A stretch of 38,243 nucleotides of DNA, taken from Planctomycetota bacterium. Lineage in GTDB: Bacteria > Planctomycetota > Planctomycetia > Pirellulales > JADFKK01. The translations under genes were made by a program, and so were the position numbers. The notes under the pieces are model-generated. The model saw nothing but the letters and a program-made list of their open reading frames with translations. It ran no database searches and had not been told where the DNA came from. Below, piece after piece: positions 7,579 through 15,347 of the stretch. Positions within the stretch are counted from its first letter, which is position 1. The number at the start of each line of letters is the position of its first letter. Where the stretch lies: positions 1-38,243 of the forward strand of contig JADFKK010000035.1 in assembly GCA_022564995.1 (NCBI GenBank), written 5' to 3'.

Positions 7579-7741
7579 CCGGGCTTGCCCCGGTGGAAGC
7601 AGGTTTCTGCACTACCGACGCTGCTGACCCAAAACCTGTCTCGACGCACCGACGCCTCCGGCGTCGGTGCGTCGAGACAATAGTAGGCGTAGCCGGCGCT
7701 GAATTAGTGCAAAAACGTGCGCTCCACCGGGACAAGCCCGG
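7579..7741. repeat. 163-bp two-tier palindrome filling the gap 7539-7849
   Basis: An outer pair (7579-7597 / 7723-7741, 18 of 19; CCGGGCTTGCCCCGGTGGA) encloses a perfect 20-bp hairpin with a 3-base loop (7637-7656 / 7660-7679; TGTCTCGACGCACCGACGCC). A weaker intermediate match (GTTTCTGCACTA with TAGTGCAAAAAC) lies between them. The rest of the 311-bp gap between the asparaginase stop and the convergent deacetylase stop holds no gene I can support. The inner stem could terminate transcription from either side, but has no T-tract. Confidence 0.88.
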
Positions 7742-7849
7742 GTGGCGGCGGAGCGTCCTTCCTGACGTTCAAGTTTCCACGATATCAATCATTTTCATGC
7801 GCGGGGGCGAACGAAAACGGTTTATTTTTGTAGGAGTTCGGGAACCAGT

Positions 7850-8581
7850 TTACCCCGGAAACATCGTCCTCATCACGTCCCGCGTTCCCAGCGTCTTGGG
7901 GCTGACCAACAATTCCCCGGCCGCGAACCCGGCGGCCATGCCTTGCTGCTGGGCGTACACCCGGATGCGATCCAGCACGTATTCTTTCTCCGGCGGGAAT
8001 TGCGTCTGATAACAGCGGACGCTCGCCAGCTTTTGCTCCAGCGTCTCGCTGATGTCGGAGACAAAATGCCCGGCGCCGGGCGGAAGGTCGAGCGAGCCGA
8101 AGGCCAGCGTGTAATACAGGTGGGCCGAAATCGTGTGGACCGGCAGCCCGTCGAATTGTTCGTCCCACTTGGTCAGCCGGGAATAGAAGATGCCGGCGTC
8201 GGTGATTTGCATCGCCTGCCAGTGATCGGGCGAAGCCAGCGGGGTCTTCTCGCCGAAGCCCAGCACCAGCCGCGGGCGATACTTGCGAAACTCCTTGCCC
8301 AAGGCCACCCGGGCCTCGAACGTGTCGAACAGCCGGCGATTCGGCAGGTCCAACTGCACCCGCGTCTCGATCCCCAACACGTCGGCCGCCTTGCGAGCTT
8401 CAGCCAATCGCACCTCCGGCCCCGGCGAACCGGGCGTCGGCTCACCATCCGTCAAATCAATAATCCCAACCTTCAACCCCTGCTGCACCATCCGCGCCAG
8501 CGTCCCCCCGCAAGCAATCTCCACGTCATCGGGATGCGCGCCAACGGCGATGACGTCGAGTTGAGGATAGTCGTGGGGCAT
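7850..8581 (-). CDS. bshB1: PIG-L family deacetylase, BshB1-like
   Basis: Zinc-dependent LmbE/PIG-L deacetylase; in the BshB1 branch it removes acetate from GlcNAc-malate in bacillithiol synthesis. Visible are the metal motif AHPDD (H17, D19, D20) with EIACGGT following, [11 protein letters not shown], the [10 protein letters not shown] stretch typical of BshB1-like proteins, and the second histidine region SPDHWQA. Length from ATG 8579-8581 is 243 residues, normal for the family; a TTG three codons earlier is less likely. No other bacillithiol gene (bshA, bshC) is nearby, so the pathway role is by homology only and a role in another thiol or glycan pathway is possible. Confidence 0.84.
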   Translation of the reverse strand: MPHDYPQLDVIAVGAHPDDVEIACGGTLARMVQQGLKVGIIDLTDGEPTPGSPGPEVRLAEARKAADVLGIETRVQLDLPNRRLFDTFEARVALGKEFRKYRPRLVLGFGEKTPLASPDHWQAMQITDAGIFYSRLTKWDEQFDGLPVHTISAHLYYTLAFGSLDLPPGAGHFVSDISETLEQKLASVRCYQTQFPPEKEYVLDRIRVYAQQQGMAAGFAAGELLVSPKTLGTRDVMRTMFPG

Positions 8582-8595
8582 AGTCGGCAATCTAT

Positions 8596-8646
8596 CGTGG
8601 CACAGGCGTCCCGCCTGTGATTCACCGGCGGGACGCCGGTGCCACG
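8596..8646. repeat. Double-hairpin inverted repeat (GTGGCAC family, copy 1)
   Basis: Arms 8596-8620 and 8622-8646 match in inverted orientation (23 of 25). Each arm is itself a hairpin: CACAGGCG-TCC-CGCCTGTG on the left and CACCGGCG-GGA-CGCCGGTG on the right, so the unit can fold as one long stem or two hairpins. A second copy in the opposite orientation is at 11732-11782. Confidence 0.88.
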
Positions 8647-8651
8647 AGTTG

Positions 8652-9905
8652 TTATCCTTCAGCCTTCACCGCCGCGATCAGAAACGTCGGATTCAGCGAA
8701 TCGAAACGAATCCGTTCCAACTGATGCGTGCCGCGGGCGATGTTGTTGAGCCAGACCTTCACTTCGGGCGTTAGCTTTTGCAACAAGGCGTGAACGCCGG
8801 CCAGGTTTTCGATGCTGCCGACGTTGGCCACGATCCGGCCGCCGGGCCGCAGCCGCTCGTAGGCCGTCTCGACCAGCCGGGTCACTTCCCGTCCGCTACC
8901 GCCGACGAAGATCGCGTCGGGATCGGGCAGATCGGCCCACGCATCCGGTGCGCTGCCCAAGATCGGCACGAGGTTTGTCACGCCGAATCGCTCGGCGTTG
9001 GCGATAATCAGCCGGTGATCTTCCGCGTCGACTTCGATCGCATAGGTTGTCCCGCCCGAGGCGATCTGCGCCGCTTCGATGGCCACCGATCCGCTTCCCG
9101 CCCCCACGTCCCAGACCACGCTGGTCGGCCCCAGGTCCATCTCGGCCAGCGCCAGCGAACGAATCTCCGCCGGCGTGAGCAGCCCGTGCTTGGGCTTCGA
9201 TTGCAAAAACGCATCGTCCGGATTGCCAAACAGCCGCTTGCCGAGTCGTTCGGCCGGCCGGTCGGGCACATCGGGCTTGCGAACCAGGATCATCACGTTC
9301 AACTCGGCGAACTCTTGATCGACAAGCTCCGCCAACTCGCCCTGCGTCACCCGTTCGTCGGGCGAGCCAAGGTTTTCGCAGACATACGCCGAAAAATAGT
9401 CAACTCCGGCGTCCAGTAGTGCCTTGGCCACCCGCGCCGGCGGGCAGTCTTCGGTCGTAAACAGCCCGACCTTCTCGGCGGTGCGGATTTTCTCGACCAC
9501 GGTCTCCAGCGGCCGGCTAGCCACACTGGTCAGATAGGCCTCATCCCAGCTTTCCTTCACCCGGGCGAAGGCCATCTGCATCGCACTGACGTGCGGCAAG
9601 ACGTTGAGCCGGTCTTTGCCGAGCCGGTCACACAGATATCGGGCCACCCCGTAAAACAGCGGATCGCCGGAAGCCAGGATTACAATCCGCTTGCCCCGCA
9701 CCTCGGCCAGCTTGCCGGCCGTTTCTTCCAGGTTTCCGGCCACGACCATCCGCTCGGCCGTGCCCTCGGGCACCAGCGCCAGCCGCTCGACGTCGCTAAC
9801 CAACAGCTCCGCCTCGTCAATCAACCGCCGCGCCGCCTCAGTCAGCCCGGCCAGACCGTCGTCTCCGATGCCAATAATATGAATTTGCTGCTCGGAGCCG
9901 CTCAA
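8652..9905 (-). CDS. cobL: Fused precorrin-6Y C5,15-methyltransferase (CobL / CbiET)
   Basis: A bifunctional cobalamin-pathway enzyme that methylates precorrin-6B at C5 and C15 and decarboxylates the C12 side chain. The N-terminal tetrapyrrole methylase domain (about 1-205) shows [11 protein letters not shown] and the [11 protein letters not shown] motif; the C-terminal CbiT-like Rossmann methyltransferase (about 235-405) shows [16 protein letters not shown] and the IFVGGSG motif. Length (417) is that of the fused form. The start is a TTG at 9903-9905, preceded by GAGGG; no ATG or GTG lies close to the domain start. No other cobalamin gene is in the window, so this is an isolated pathway gene. 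Confidence 0.92.
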   Translation of the reverse strand: MSGSEQQIHIIGIGDDGLAGLTEAARRLIDEAELLVSDVERLALVPEGTAERMVVAGNLEETAGKLAEVRGKRIVILASGDPLFYGVARYLCDRLGKDRLNVLPHVSAMQMAFARVKESWDEAYLTSVASRPLETVVEKIRTAEKVGLFTTEDCPPARVAKALLDAGVDYFSAYVCENLGSPDERVTQGELAELVDQEFAELNVMILVRKPDVPDRPAERLGKRLFGNPDDAFLQSKPKHGLLTPAEIRSLALAEMDLGPTSVVWDVGAGSGSVAIEAAQIASGGTTYAIEVDAEDHRLIIANAERFGVTNLVPILGSAPDAWADLPDPDAIFVGGSGREVTRLVETAYERLRPGGRIVANVGSIENLAGVHALLQKLTPEVKVWLNNIARGTHQLERIRFDSLNPTFLIAAVKAEG

Positions 9906-9939
9906 GGGATAAGCCCTCGGTGGGTGGGATGGAAATCGG

Positions 9940-10014
9940 CCACACTAGCCCGACGCGCGAGCGAGGGAGAACGATTCGTGCGTTTTCCCTCGCTCGCGCG
10001 TCGGGCTGGTGTGG
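9940..10014. repeat. Foldback element with 29-bp arms (CGCGCGAGCGAGGG family)
   Basis: Arms 9940-9968 and 9986-10014 are inverted copies (28 of 29), enclosing a 17-bp loop. The core is CCCGACGCGCGAGCGAGGGA. The element lies just upstream of cobL (start 9905) and may separate it from the small ORF and toxin-antitoxin genes. The remainder of the gap up to 10163 shows no further structure I can support. Confidence 0.88.
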
Positions 10015-10163
10015 ATTCTAAACCGCGAGGGCGACGCGGGAAAGTGCCCGTGGGCCGCGACACGTTTGGAAGTGGTGCGATTTCCCACCGAGCGAGCGGA
10101 ATGTCTTCTCGACTTTCGCGGCCAGTGCCAACAGAACGACCGTGGAAATGAAGATGAATTCGT

Positions 10164-10319
10164 CTACAGAACCATGGGAAATAAGACTTCTCGGCGAATC
10201 CAGTTGGCCATATCCGCCAATCCACCAACGCTTACGAAGAACACTGCGCCAGCGACAAGAAGGACAACGTAAGCGATCGTGACGACTTGCACGAGCCGAT
10301 TCCAGGAAAGGACGCTCAT
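10164..10319 (-). CDS. Small single-span membrane protein (51 residues)
   Basis: A short frame from ATG 10317-10319 to TAG 10164-10166 encodes MSVLSWNRLVQVV followed by a strongly hydrophobic stretch (about residues 11-33) and a basic tail WIRREVLF. The ATG is preceded by GGGAG with 7 bases between GGAG and the ATG, one of the better ribosome-binding sites in the window. It lies 63 bp after the stop of the VapC-like toxin and on the same strand. The combination of an apparent ribosome-binding site and an uninterrupted transmembrane helix suggests a real gene; no family is recognised. Confidence 0.5.
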   Translation of the reverse strand: MSVLSWNRLVQVVTIAYVVLLVAGAVFFVSVGGLADMANWIRREVLFPMVL

Positions 10320-10381
10320 GTCAAATCTCCCATTCGTGTTGACGCCACTCGCATTTTCCAGTCCGGAGCAGGGGGACGAGG

Positions 10382-10765
10382 TCAGAGCGGATAAATCATC
10401 GCGTTGCCGTTGTGCTTGATTTCAGCGCACACCCCAAGCTCCATGCTGGTCGCGAATCGATCGATGTCTGGCCAACGCCTGACGAGCCAAGCGGCTTGGT
10501 CCCAAAACTGCATCTTCTGAAAAAACGGAGCGATGAACAACGAGGTAACGCCGGCCGACTTCAGCGCCCTGGCCTCTTGTACTCGCGTGCGCTGGTTCGT
10601 GTCCGTCGAAACGAACGCGAGTTTCCGGCCGTTCAATTCCTGGAACAGCGCAATATCTGCCATGTCCTGCGGGAATTCCTCGCGCAACGCCACGATCTCT
10701 ACCCCCAGAGCCCGCAGCATGTCGGCGAATCTGAAGGAGATGCAGTTGTCGATGAAATACTTCAC
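10382..10765 (-). CDS. PIN-like toxin, VapC45 type
   Basis: A 127-residue PIN-like protein, the presumed RNase toxin of a type II toxin-antitoxin pair. It starts MKYFIDNCIS with the first acidic residue (D6), and further acidic candidates are in FPQDMADIAL and in VSTDTNQRT, where classic PIN proteins have their later metal ligands. This arrangement, lacking the canonical VapC spacing, resembles the VapC45/PIN_8 group. Its start codon overlaps the antitoxin stop by four bases (ATGA, 10762-10765), a common sign of translational coupling. The antitoxin-first order is normal for VapBC. Pairing is inferred from overlap and from the partner's DUF433-like character. Confidence 0.74.
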   Translation of the reverse strand: MKYFIDNCISFRFADMLRALGVEIVALREEFPQDMADIALFQELNGRKLAFVSTDTNQRTRVQEARALKSAGVTSLFIAPFFQKMQFWDQAAWLVRRWPDIDRFATSMELGVCAEIKHNGNAMIYPL

Positions 10766-11445
10766 GTCGCTGTCGCCATCGACTCTTCAAACGCTACTGC
10801 CGCCTGAACGGCCTTCTCGGGCACGTCAAACCAGTCGGCAACCATCGCCACATTTCCTTCGTTGGCGAGAACGGCTTTGTACAATGCGCAGGTTTGCACG
10901 CCCGTCTCGTCGTCAATCGGCTTGCCGAATTTGCGGACCGGGTCCAGGACGATTCTGCCCGTTTTCTTTCGGGGCCAGAATCGCAACGCTTCGCGATTCT
11001 TGTGATAGTCGAGCTTGAGAAAAAATGGACGCATGATCCCTTCAAACACACGCTGGCCCTTCAGCACGTCCTCGACGACGACGCGATCGGTCTCCTCGCT
11101 CTGAAGCGTGGCGAAAATCGTCTTGCCATCGGTATCGAATCGGCGTATTGCAAATGGGTAATCTGAGCGGAACTTGCGACCGGCGACTTCCGCGGCTTGA
11201 CGGATCGCCTGCAGCGACATGCCGCCGGAGCGGAACATCTTGATGAAGTGCAACTCCACCAGTTCGAGAAACGACAGCGTCGATTCTTCCACCGGAAATT
11301 GCCGCTTGACGATGCCGACCTCGGGGTCGATCCAACGACGGACTTTTCCCGGCTGAACACCGACCAATCGGGCGGCCTCGGCGACGGAATAAATGCCAAC
11401 TCCCAGTCGCGCTGGCGGTCGGGTGGTCGTGGCCATTTTGTGCAT
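10762..11445 (-). CDS. DUF433-type antitoxin with MerR-like HTH (VapB45-like)
   Basis: A 227-residue protein. Residues 18-40 (YSVAEAARLVGVQPGKVRRWI) form a MerR-like helix-turn-helix; the middle contains a basic, aromatic-rich part, and the C-terminal 80 residues contain a DUF433-like helical domain (GRIVLDPVRKFGKPIDDETGV, then VAMVADWFDVPEKAVQAAV). That arrangement is the one of Mycobacterium VapB45 partners and fits an antitoxin that both represses its operon and neutralises the PIN toxin encoded next. The start could be ATG 11443-11445 or ATG 11434-11436; no strong ribosome-binding site separates them. Confidence 0.74.
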   Translation of the reverse strand: MHKMATTTRPPARLGVGIYSVAEAARLVGVQPGKVRRWIDPEVGIVKRQFPVEESTLSFLELVELHFIKMFRSGGMSLQAIRQAAEVAGRKFRSDYPFAIRRFDTDGKTIFATLQSEETDRVVVEDVLKGQRVFEGIMRPFFLKLDYHKNREALRFWPRKKTGRIVLDPVRKFGKPIDDETGVQTCALYKAVLANEGNVAMVADWFDVPEKAVQAAVAFEESMATAT

Positions 11446-11731
11446 GGGAGCCTAAGAAAGCTTGGGGCGTCTGGTTTGCCGGAACCGAGGTGAGTCTAGC
11501 ATAAGCCGCGCCGCGATGGAACGGATTTGTCTGAACCAGTCCGCCATTCCGAATTATTGCCCGGCGTCGTTCAAAAGACACCGCAATTGTCGAAAAGCAC
11601 GCTTGACGACGGGTTGTCCGATCAACGAAAATAGATGGCTCGGGAGCCGGATGCTCGGTCTTGCCTGCTTTCTCACCTCACCGATCAAATTCGCTTTGAA
11701 TCGCAATTCAAAACTCACCGAGCAGACTCAC
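11446..11731. other. Intergenic stretch upstream of the DUF1549 gene, no gene seen
   Basis: This 286-bp stretch lies between the divergent VapB-like and DUF1549 genes. A plus-strand frame is open across it and into the DUF1549 gene, but its product resembles no family member, and the likely signal peptide starts at 11783. I see no convincing promoter. It ends in the palindromic repeat at 11732. Confidence 0.5.
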
Positions 11732-11782
11732 CGTGGCACCGGCGTCCTGCCGGTGATTCACAGGCGAGACGCCTGCGCCACG
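11732..11782. repeat. Double-hairpin inverted repeat (GTGGCAC family, copy 2) abutting a start codon
   Basis: Inverted copy of the element at 8596-8646: CACCGGCGTCCTGCCGGTG, then CACAGGCGAGACGCCTG, flanked by CGTGG and CCACG. Its last base (11782) is immediately followed by the ATG at 11783 that I take as the start of the DUF1549 protein. Confidence 0.85.
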
Positions 11783-13987
11783 ATGATCGTTGGCTTCATC
11801 GTCGCGATGAGCCTTCTCGGCCCACGCGTTGCCGCCGCCGCGCCCGTCTCGTTCGACGTCGACGTGATGGCCGTGCTGTCGAAGGCGGGCTGCAACGCGG
11901 GGGTTTGTCACGGCAACCAAAACGGCAAGGGCGGGTTTAAGCTGTCGCTGCGCGGCGATCATCCGCAGCGGGATTATCGGGCGCTCACCCGCGATCAGAT
12001 GGGCCGGCGAATCAATCGGGTCGATCCGGCCGGGAGTTTGATCTTGCTCAAGCCCGGCGGGCGATTGGCCCACGAAGGCGGCAAGCGATTCGATCGCGAT
12101 TCGACCGAGTACAAAATCTTGCGAGCGTGGATCGCCGATGGCACGCCGCGCCGCTTGGACGGGCCGAAGCTGACGGCGCTACGAGTCACGCCAGCCTCGA
12201 AGATTGTCTTCGCTCCGGTCGACAGCGTACAGCTCAAGGTCGAGGCGACCTTCTCCGACGGGTCGCGCCGCGATGTCACGTCGCTGGCCGTTTACGAGCC
12301 GTCGAATCTGTTGGCCACGGTTACCGCCGGCGGGCGCGCCCGGCGGGTCGGCTTTGGCGAAACCACAATTCTCGTTCGCTATCTCCACAAGCATCTGCCG
12401 GTCACGCTGGCCTTTATGCCCGAGCGGAAGGGCTTTGCCTGGACTGGCGCGAAGCCGAGCAATTACATCGACCGCCACGTGCTGGCAAAGCTGCGCAAGC
12501 TGCGAATGAATCCGTCCGAACTGTGTGACGACAGCACGTTCGTCCGTCGGGCATTTCTCGACGCGATCGGTCTTCCGCCCACGGCCGACGAGGCCCGCGC
12601 GTTTGTCGCCGATAAGAACGCCGACAAGCGAAAGCAATTGATTGACCGGTTGCTTGCGAGAGAGGAATTCAACGACTGGTGGGCGCTGAAGTGGGCCGAC
12701 TTGCTGCGGGTCGAAGAAAAGCTGCTCGACGCCAAGGGCGTGAAAGTCTTTCACGGCTGGATTCGCCAGAGTTTCGCCGAGAACAAACCGCTCGACCGGT
12801 TCGTCCGCGAGATTCTCACGGCCCACGGCAGCACGTATGCGAATCCGCCCACCAACTTTTATCGAGCGCTGCGCAATCCGATTGCCCGGGCCGAGACAAC
12901 CGCTCAGTTGTTCCTCGGCGTGCGGGTGCAATGTGCGAAATGTCACAACCACCCGTTCGGCCGCTGGACGCAGGACGACTATTACGGCTGGGCCAGCTTC
13001 TTCGTCCGGGTCGATTACAAGATCATCAAGAACGATCGCCGCGACAAGTTCGACAAGCAGGAATTCAAGGGCGAGCAGATCGTGCTGATGAAGGATTCCG
13101 GCGAGATGAAAAACCCGACGACGGGCAAGCAGGCCGTGCCGCGGCTGCTGGGCGAGGCGCCGGCGAAGCTCAGCAGCGACCAGCAGCGGTTAGTGATGAT
13201 GGCCGATTGGCTGACCGCGGCCGAGAACGAGCAATTCGCCCGGGCGCAAGTGAATCGGATTTGGTATCACCTGATGGGCGCCGGCATCGTCACGCCGATC
13301 GACGACTTTCGCGCGACGAATCCGCCGATCAACGGGCCGCTGCTCGATGCGTTGGCCAACGATTTCGTCGAGCACAAGTTCGACCTGCGGCATCTGATCC
13401 GCACGATCATGAACTCGCGGACGTATCAACTCTCGGCCGAACCGAACGCCACGAATCGCGACGACGCCGTGAATTTCTCCCACGCGCTGGTCCGCCGGCT
13501 GTCGGCCGAGCAATTGCACGACGCGATCCATTTGGCGGCCGGCGTGAAGAGCCGCTTCAACGGATACGACGAGGGAACGCGGGCCGTGCAACTGGCGGGC
13601 GTGAAGAGTTATCGCCGACGGGACAAGCGGCCGACTGCGGGCGAGATGTTCCTCAAAACCTTCGGCAAGCCCGGCCGGCTGCTCTCCTGCGAATGCGAGC
13701 GATCGAACGACACGACGCTCAAGCAGGCCTTCGTGCTGATCAGCGGGCAGATGGTCAACGACGTGTTACAGCGAGACGGCGGGCGGGTCGACGTGCTGGC
13801 AAAGTCGAAGAAAACCAATCGCCAGATCGTCGAAGAGTTAACCTGGACCACGCTCAGTCGCCCGCCCAGCGATGCGGAAATCACGGGTCTCGTGGCCCAT
13901 TTGAACCAAGCGAAGGATCGCAAGTCGGGTGTTGAAGACGTCGCCTGGGCGCTTATCAACGCGAAAGAATTTCTCCTCCGAAAATAA
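11783..13987 (+). CDS. Exported DUF1549/DUF1553 protein with cytochrome-c-like motifs
   Basis: A large planctomycete-specific secreted protein (734 residues). Order: signal peptide (1-20, MIVGFIVAMSLLGPRVAAAA), a cytochrome-like site with C37-x4-C42-H43 in GCNAGVCHG, a bacterial Ig-like (BIG2) domain about 140-215, DUF1549 about 220-415 including a canonical CxxCH (C384-AK-C387-H388), and DUF1553 about 460-720. In the phylum these proteins are usually encoded next to a DUF1501 protein, as here after one intervening gene. Function is not established; a redox or glycan-degrading role is often suggested. The frame is open upstream through the repeat to 11462, but I chose ATG 11783 because it gives the signal peptide; its n-region has no basic residue, so the native start may have been displaced by the repeat. 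Confidence 0.9.
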   Translation: MIVGFIVAMSLLGPRVAAAAPVSFDVDVMAVLSKAGCNAGVCHGNQNGKGGFKLSLRGDHPQRDYRALTRDQMGRRINRVDPAGSLILLKPGGRLAHEGGKRFDRDSTEYKILRAWIADGTPRRLDGPKLTALRVTPASKIVFAPVDSVQLKVEATFSDGSRRDVTSLAVYEPSNLLATVTAGGRARRVGFGETTILVRYLHKHLPVTLAFMPERKGFAWTGAKPSNYIDRHVLAKLRKLRMNPSELCDDSTFVRRAFLDAIGLPPTADEARAFVADKNADKRKQLIDRLLAREEFNDWWALKWADLLRVEEKLLDAKGVKVFHGWIRQSFAENKPLDRFVREILTAHGSTYANPPTNFYRALRNPIARAETTAQLFLGVRVQCAKCHNHPFGRWTQDDYYGWASFFVRVDYKIIKNDRRDKFDKQEFKGEQIVLMKDSGEMKNPTTGKQAVPRLLGEAPAKLSSDQQRLVMMADWLTAAENEQFARAQVNRIWYHLMGAGIVTPIDDFRATNPPINGPLLDALANDFVEHKFDLRHLIRTIMNSRTYQLSAEPNATNRDDAVNFSHALVRRLSAEQLHDAIHLAAGVKSRFNGYDEGTRAVQLAGVKSYRRRDKRPTAGEMFLKTFGKPGRLLSCECERSNDTTLKQAFVLISGQMVNDVLQRDGGRVDVLAKSKKTNRQIVEELTWTTLSRPPSDAEITGLVAHLNQAKDRKSGVEDVAWALINAKEFLLRK

Positions 13988-13994
13988 TGATGGT

Positions 13995-14056
13995 TTGTAG
14001 GAGGCGTCTCCGACGGCGACCTTGCGCCGGGTCGCCGTCGGAGACGCCTCCTACAA
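13995..14056. repeat. Perfect 27-bp stem hairpin (GTAGGAGGCGTCTCC family, full copy)
   Basis: Arms 13995-14021 and 14030-14056 match at all 27 positions with an 8-base loop. It begins 8 bp after the DUF1549 stop codon and could act as a bidirectional terminator, although no T-run follows. Half copies occur at 15185-15210 and 29183-29206. Confidence 0.92.
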
Positions 14057-14123
14057 CTCAACGACCCTGAACAATCCAACTCAGCCATCGCCACCCTCCA
14101 TTTCCCCCTGAGATGACGCCATC

Positions 14124-15188
14124 ATGACTCAACACAACACCATCGCAAAGCATCTCCTGCTGACAATCGCTTTCGTCGTTGCACTCGCATCGATTGCATC
14201 CCCAACTGCCCACGCCGGCAAATCCGACAAGCGGCTCGACATCTACTGGATCGACGTCGAAGGCGGCGCGGCCACGCTGATCGTCACGCCGGCCGGCGAG
14301 TCGATACTGATCGACTCGGGCAACCCGGGGGCTCGCGACGCCACGCGGATTTTCAAGGTCGCAACTGAAGTGGCCCGGCTGCGGGAGATCAACCACTTGA
14401 TCACCACGCACTATCACCGCGATCACTTCGGCGGCGCGGCCACACTCGCCGGGGCGCTGCCGATTCGCCACGTCCACGACAACGGCATCTTCGATACGAT
14501 CCGCGAGCGGCCCAGTAAGGAGTATCTGCAATTCACGGCCGACAAGCGCTCGGTGATTAACCCGGGCGACGTGATCAAGCTGAAGAACGTCGACGATAAG
14601 AACGTCGTGCGGGTGACGCTCCGCTGTCTGACGACACGACAGAAATTCCCCGCCGCGGGCGATGCGCCAAAGAACGCCGAGGCCTGTGCTTCCGCGCCGT
14701 CGCGGCCCGAGGACATGAGCGACAACGCCAACAGCGTGGTTTCGCTGATCGGCTTCGGGCCGTTCCGGTTTTTCGATGCCGGCGATCTGACTTGGAACCT
14801 GGAGAAGAAACTCGTCTGCCCAGTGAATCGCGTCGGCAAGGTCGACGTCTACCAGGTGACCCATCACGGCCTCGGCAGCAGCAACAACCCGGTGATTGTC
14901 AAGACGCTGGCCCCCACGGTCGCGGTGATGAACAACGGCGTGACCAAGGGCTGCAACCCGGCGGTGTTTGCCACGCTCAAAGGCACCAAGTCGATTCAGG
15001 CGATCTACCAGATGCACAAGAACCTGCGCAAGGATCGCGAAAACAACGTGCCGGACGAGTACATCGCCAACATCGAGCGGGAATGCAAGGCCAACTACAT
15101 CAAGCTGTCGGTCGACCCGACCGGCAAGACCTACACGATCACCATTCCGGCCAACGGGCATAAGCGGACGTATAAGACGAAACTGTAG
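14124..15188 (+). CDS. Exported metallo-beta-lactamase-fold hydrolase (ComEC/Rec2-like)
   Basis: A 354-residue protein with a clear signal peptide (basic MTQHNTIAKH, hydrophobic 11-25, cleavage near AHA-GK). The metal motif HxHxDH is at 96-101 (HYHRDH), and further ligands are likely in the FDAGDLTW and VTHHGLGSSNN stretches, an arrangement seen in ComEC-type metallo-beta-lactamase domains. The N-terminal IYWIDVEGGAATLIVTP also fits that subfamily. The substrate is unknown. It sits between a DUF1549/1553 gene and a DUF1501 gene that are normally direct neighbours. Its stop codon TAG (15186-15188) lies inside a GTAGGAGGCGTC repeat. Confidence 0.88.
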   Translation: MTQHNTIAKHLLLTIAFVVALASIASPTAHAGKSDKRLDIYWIDVEGGAATLIVTPAGESILIDSGNPGARDATRIFKVATEVARLREINHLITTHYHRDHFGGAATLAGALPIRHVHDNGIFDTIRERPSKEYLQFTADKRSVINPGDVIKLKNVDDKNVVRVTLRCLTTRQKFPAAGDAPKNAEACASAPSRPEDMSDNANSVVSLIGFGPFRFFDAGDLTWNLEKKLVCPVNRVGKVDVYQVTHHGLGSSNNPVIVKTLAPTVAVMNNGVTKGCNPAVFATLKGTKSIQAIYQMHKNLRKDRENNVPDEYIANIERECKANYIKLSVDPTGKTYTITIPANGHKRTYKTKL

Positions 15189-15247
15189 GAGGCGTCTCCG
15201 ACGGCGATCCCGGCGATCCCGGCGATATCGGCGATCCCGGCGAGCGG
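15185..15247. repeat. Half copy of GTAGGAGG repeat followed by 9-bp GGCGATCCC tandem array
   Basis: 15185-15210 repeats one arm of the 13995-14056 hairpin without its partner. It runs into a tandem array of GGCGATCCC units at 15203, 15212, 15221 (GGCGATATC), 15230 and a degenerate 15239. The array looks like slippage expansion of the repeat's end. The rest of the gap to 15347 shows no gene. Confidence 0.85.
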
Positions 15248-15347
15248 CGGCCGTGAGGCCGTCGGTAATTCCTCGGACGTAGAACGCAGCGATGTATCAC
15301 CCCCGGGCTAACGCCCGCGGCTCGCCGTATTTTTTGCAAAGCGAACC

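Noticed and set aside
6558..7649. A long minus-strand open frame (363 codons) opposite the asparaginase gene
   Set aside because: It is the antisense shadow of a GC-rich gene: the plus strand has the catalytic motifs, while the antisense product is Arg/His-rich with no domain.
10009..10272. An 87-codon plus-strand frame
   Set aside because: It starts inside a repeat and its product shows no domain; the minus strand holds the better-supported small membrane ORF.
12679..13935. A second plus-strand frame of 418 codons inside the DUF1549/1553 gene
   Set aside because: The product is a low-complexity Arg-rich sequence, as expected from reading a GC-rich gene out of frame.
13995..14056. Firm annotation as a rho-independent terminator
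   Set aside because: The stem is excellent but no T-run follows on either strand and copies of the arm occur alone elsewhere, so it is reported as a repeat.
14058..15161. A long minus-strand frame opposite the metallo-beta-lactamase gene
   Set aside because: Same reason; the plus-strand product has a signal peptide and the HxHxDH motif.
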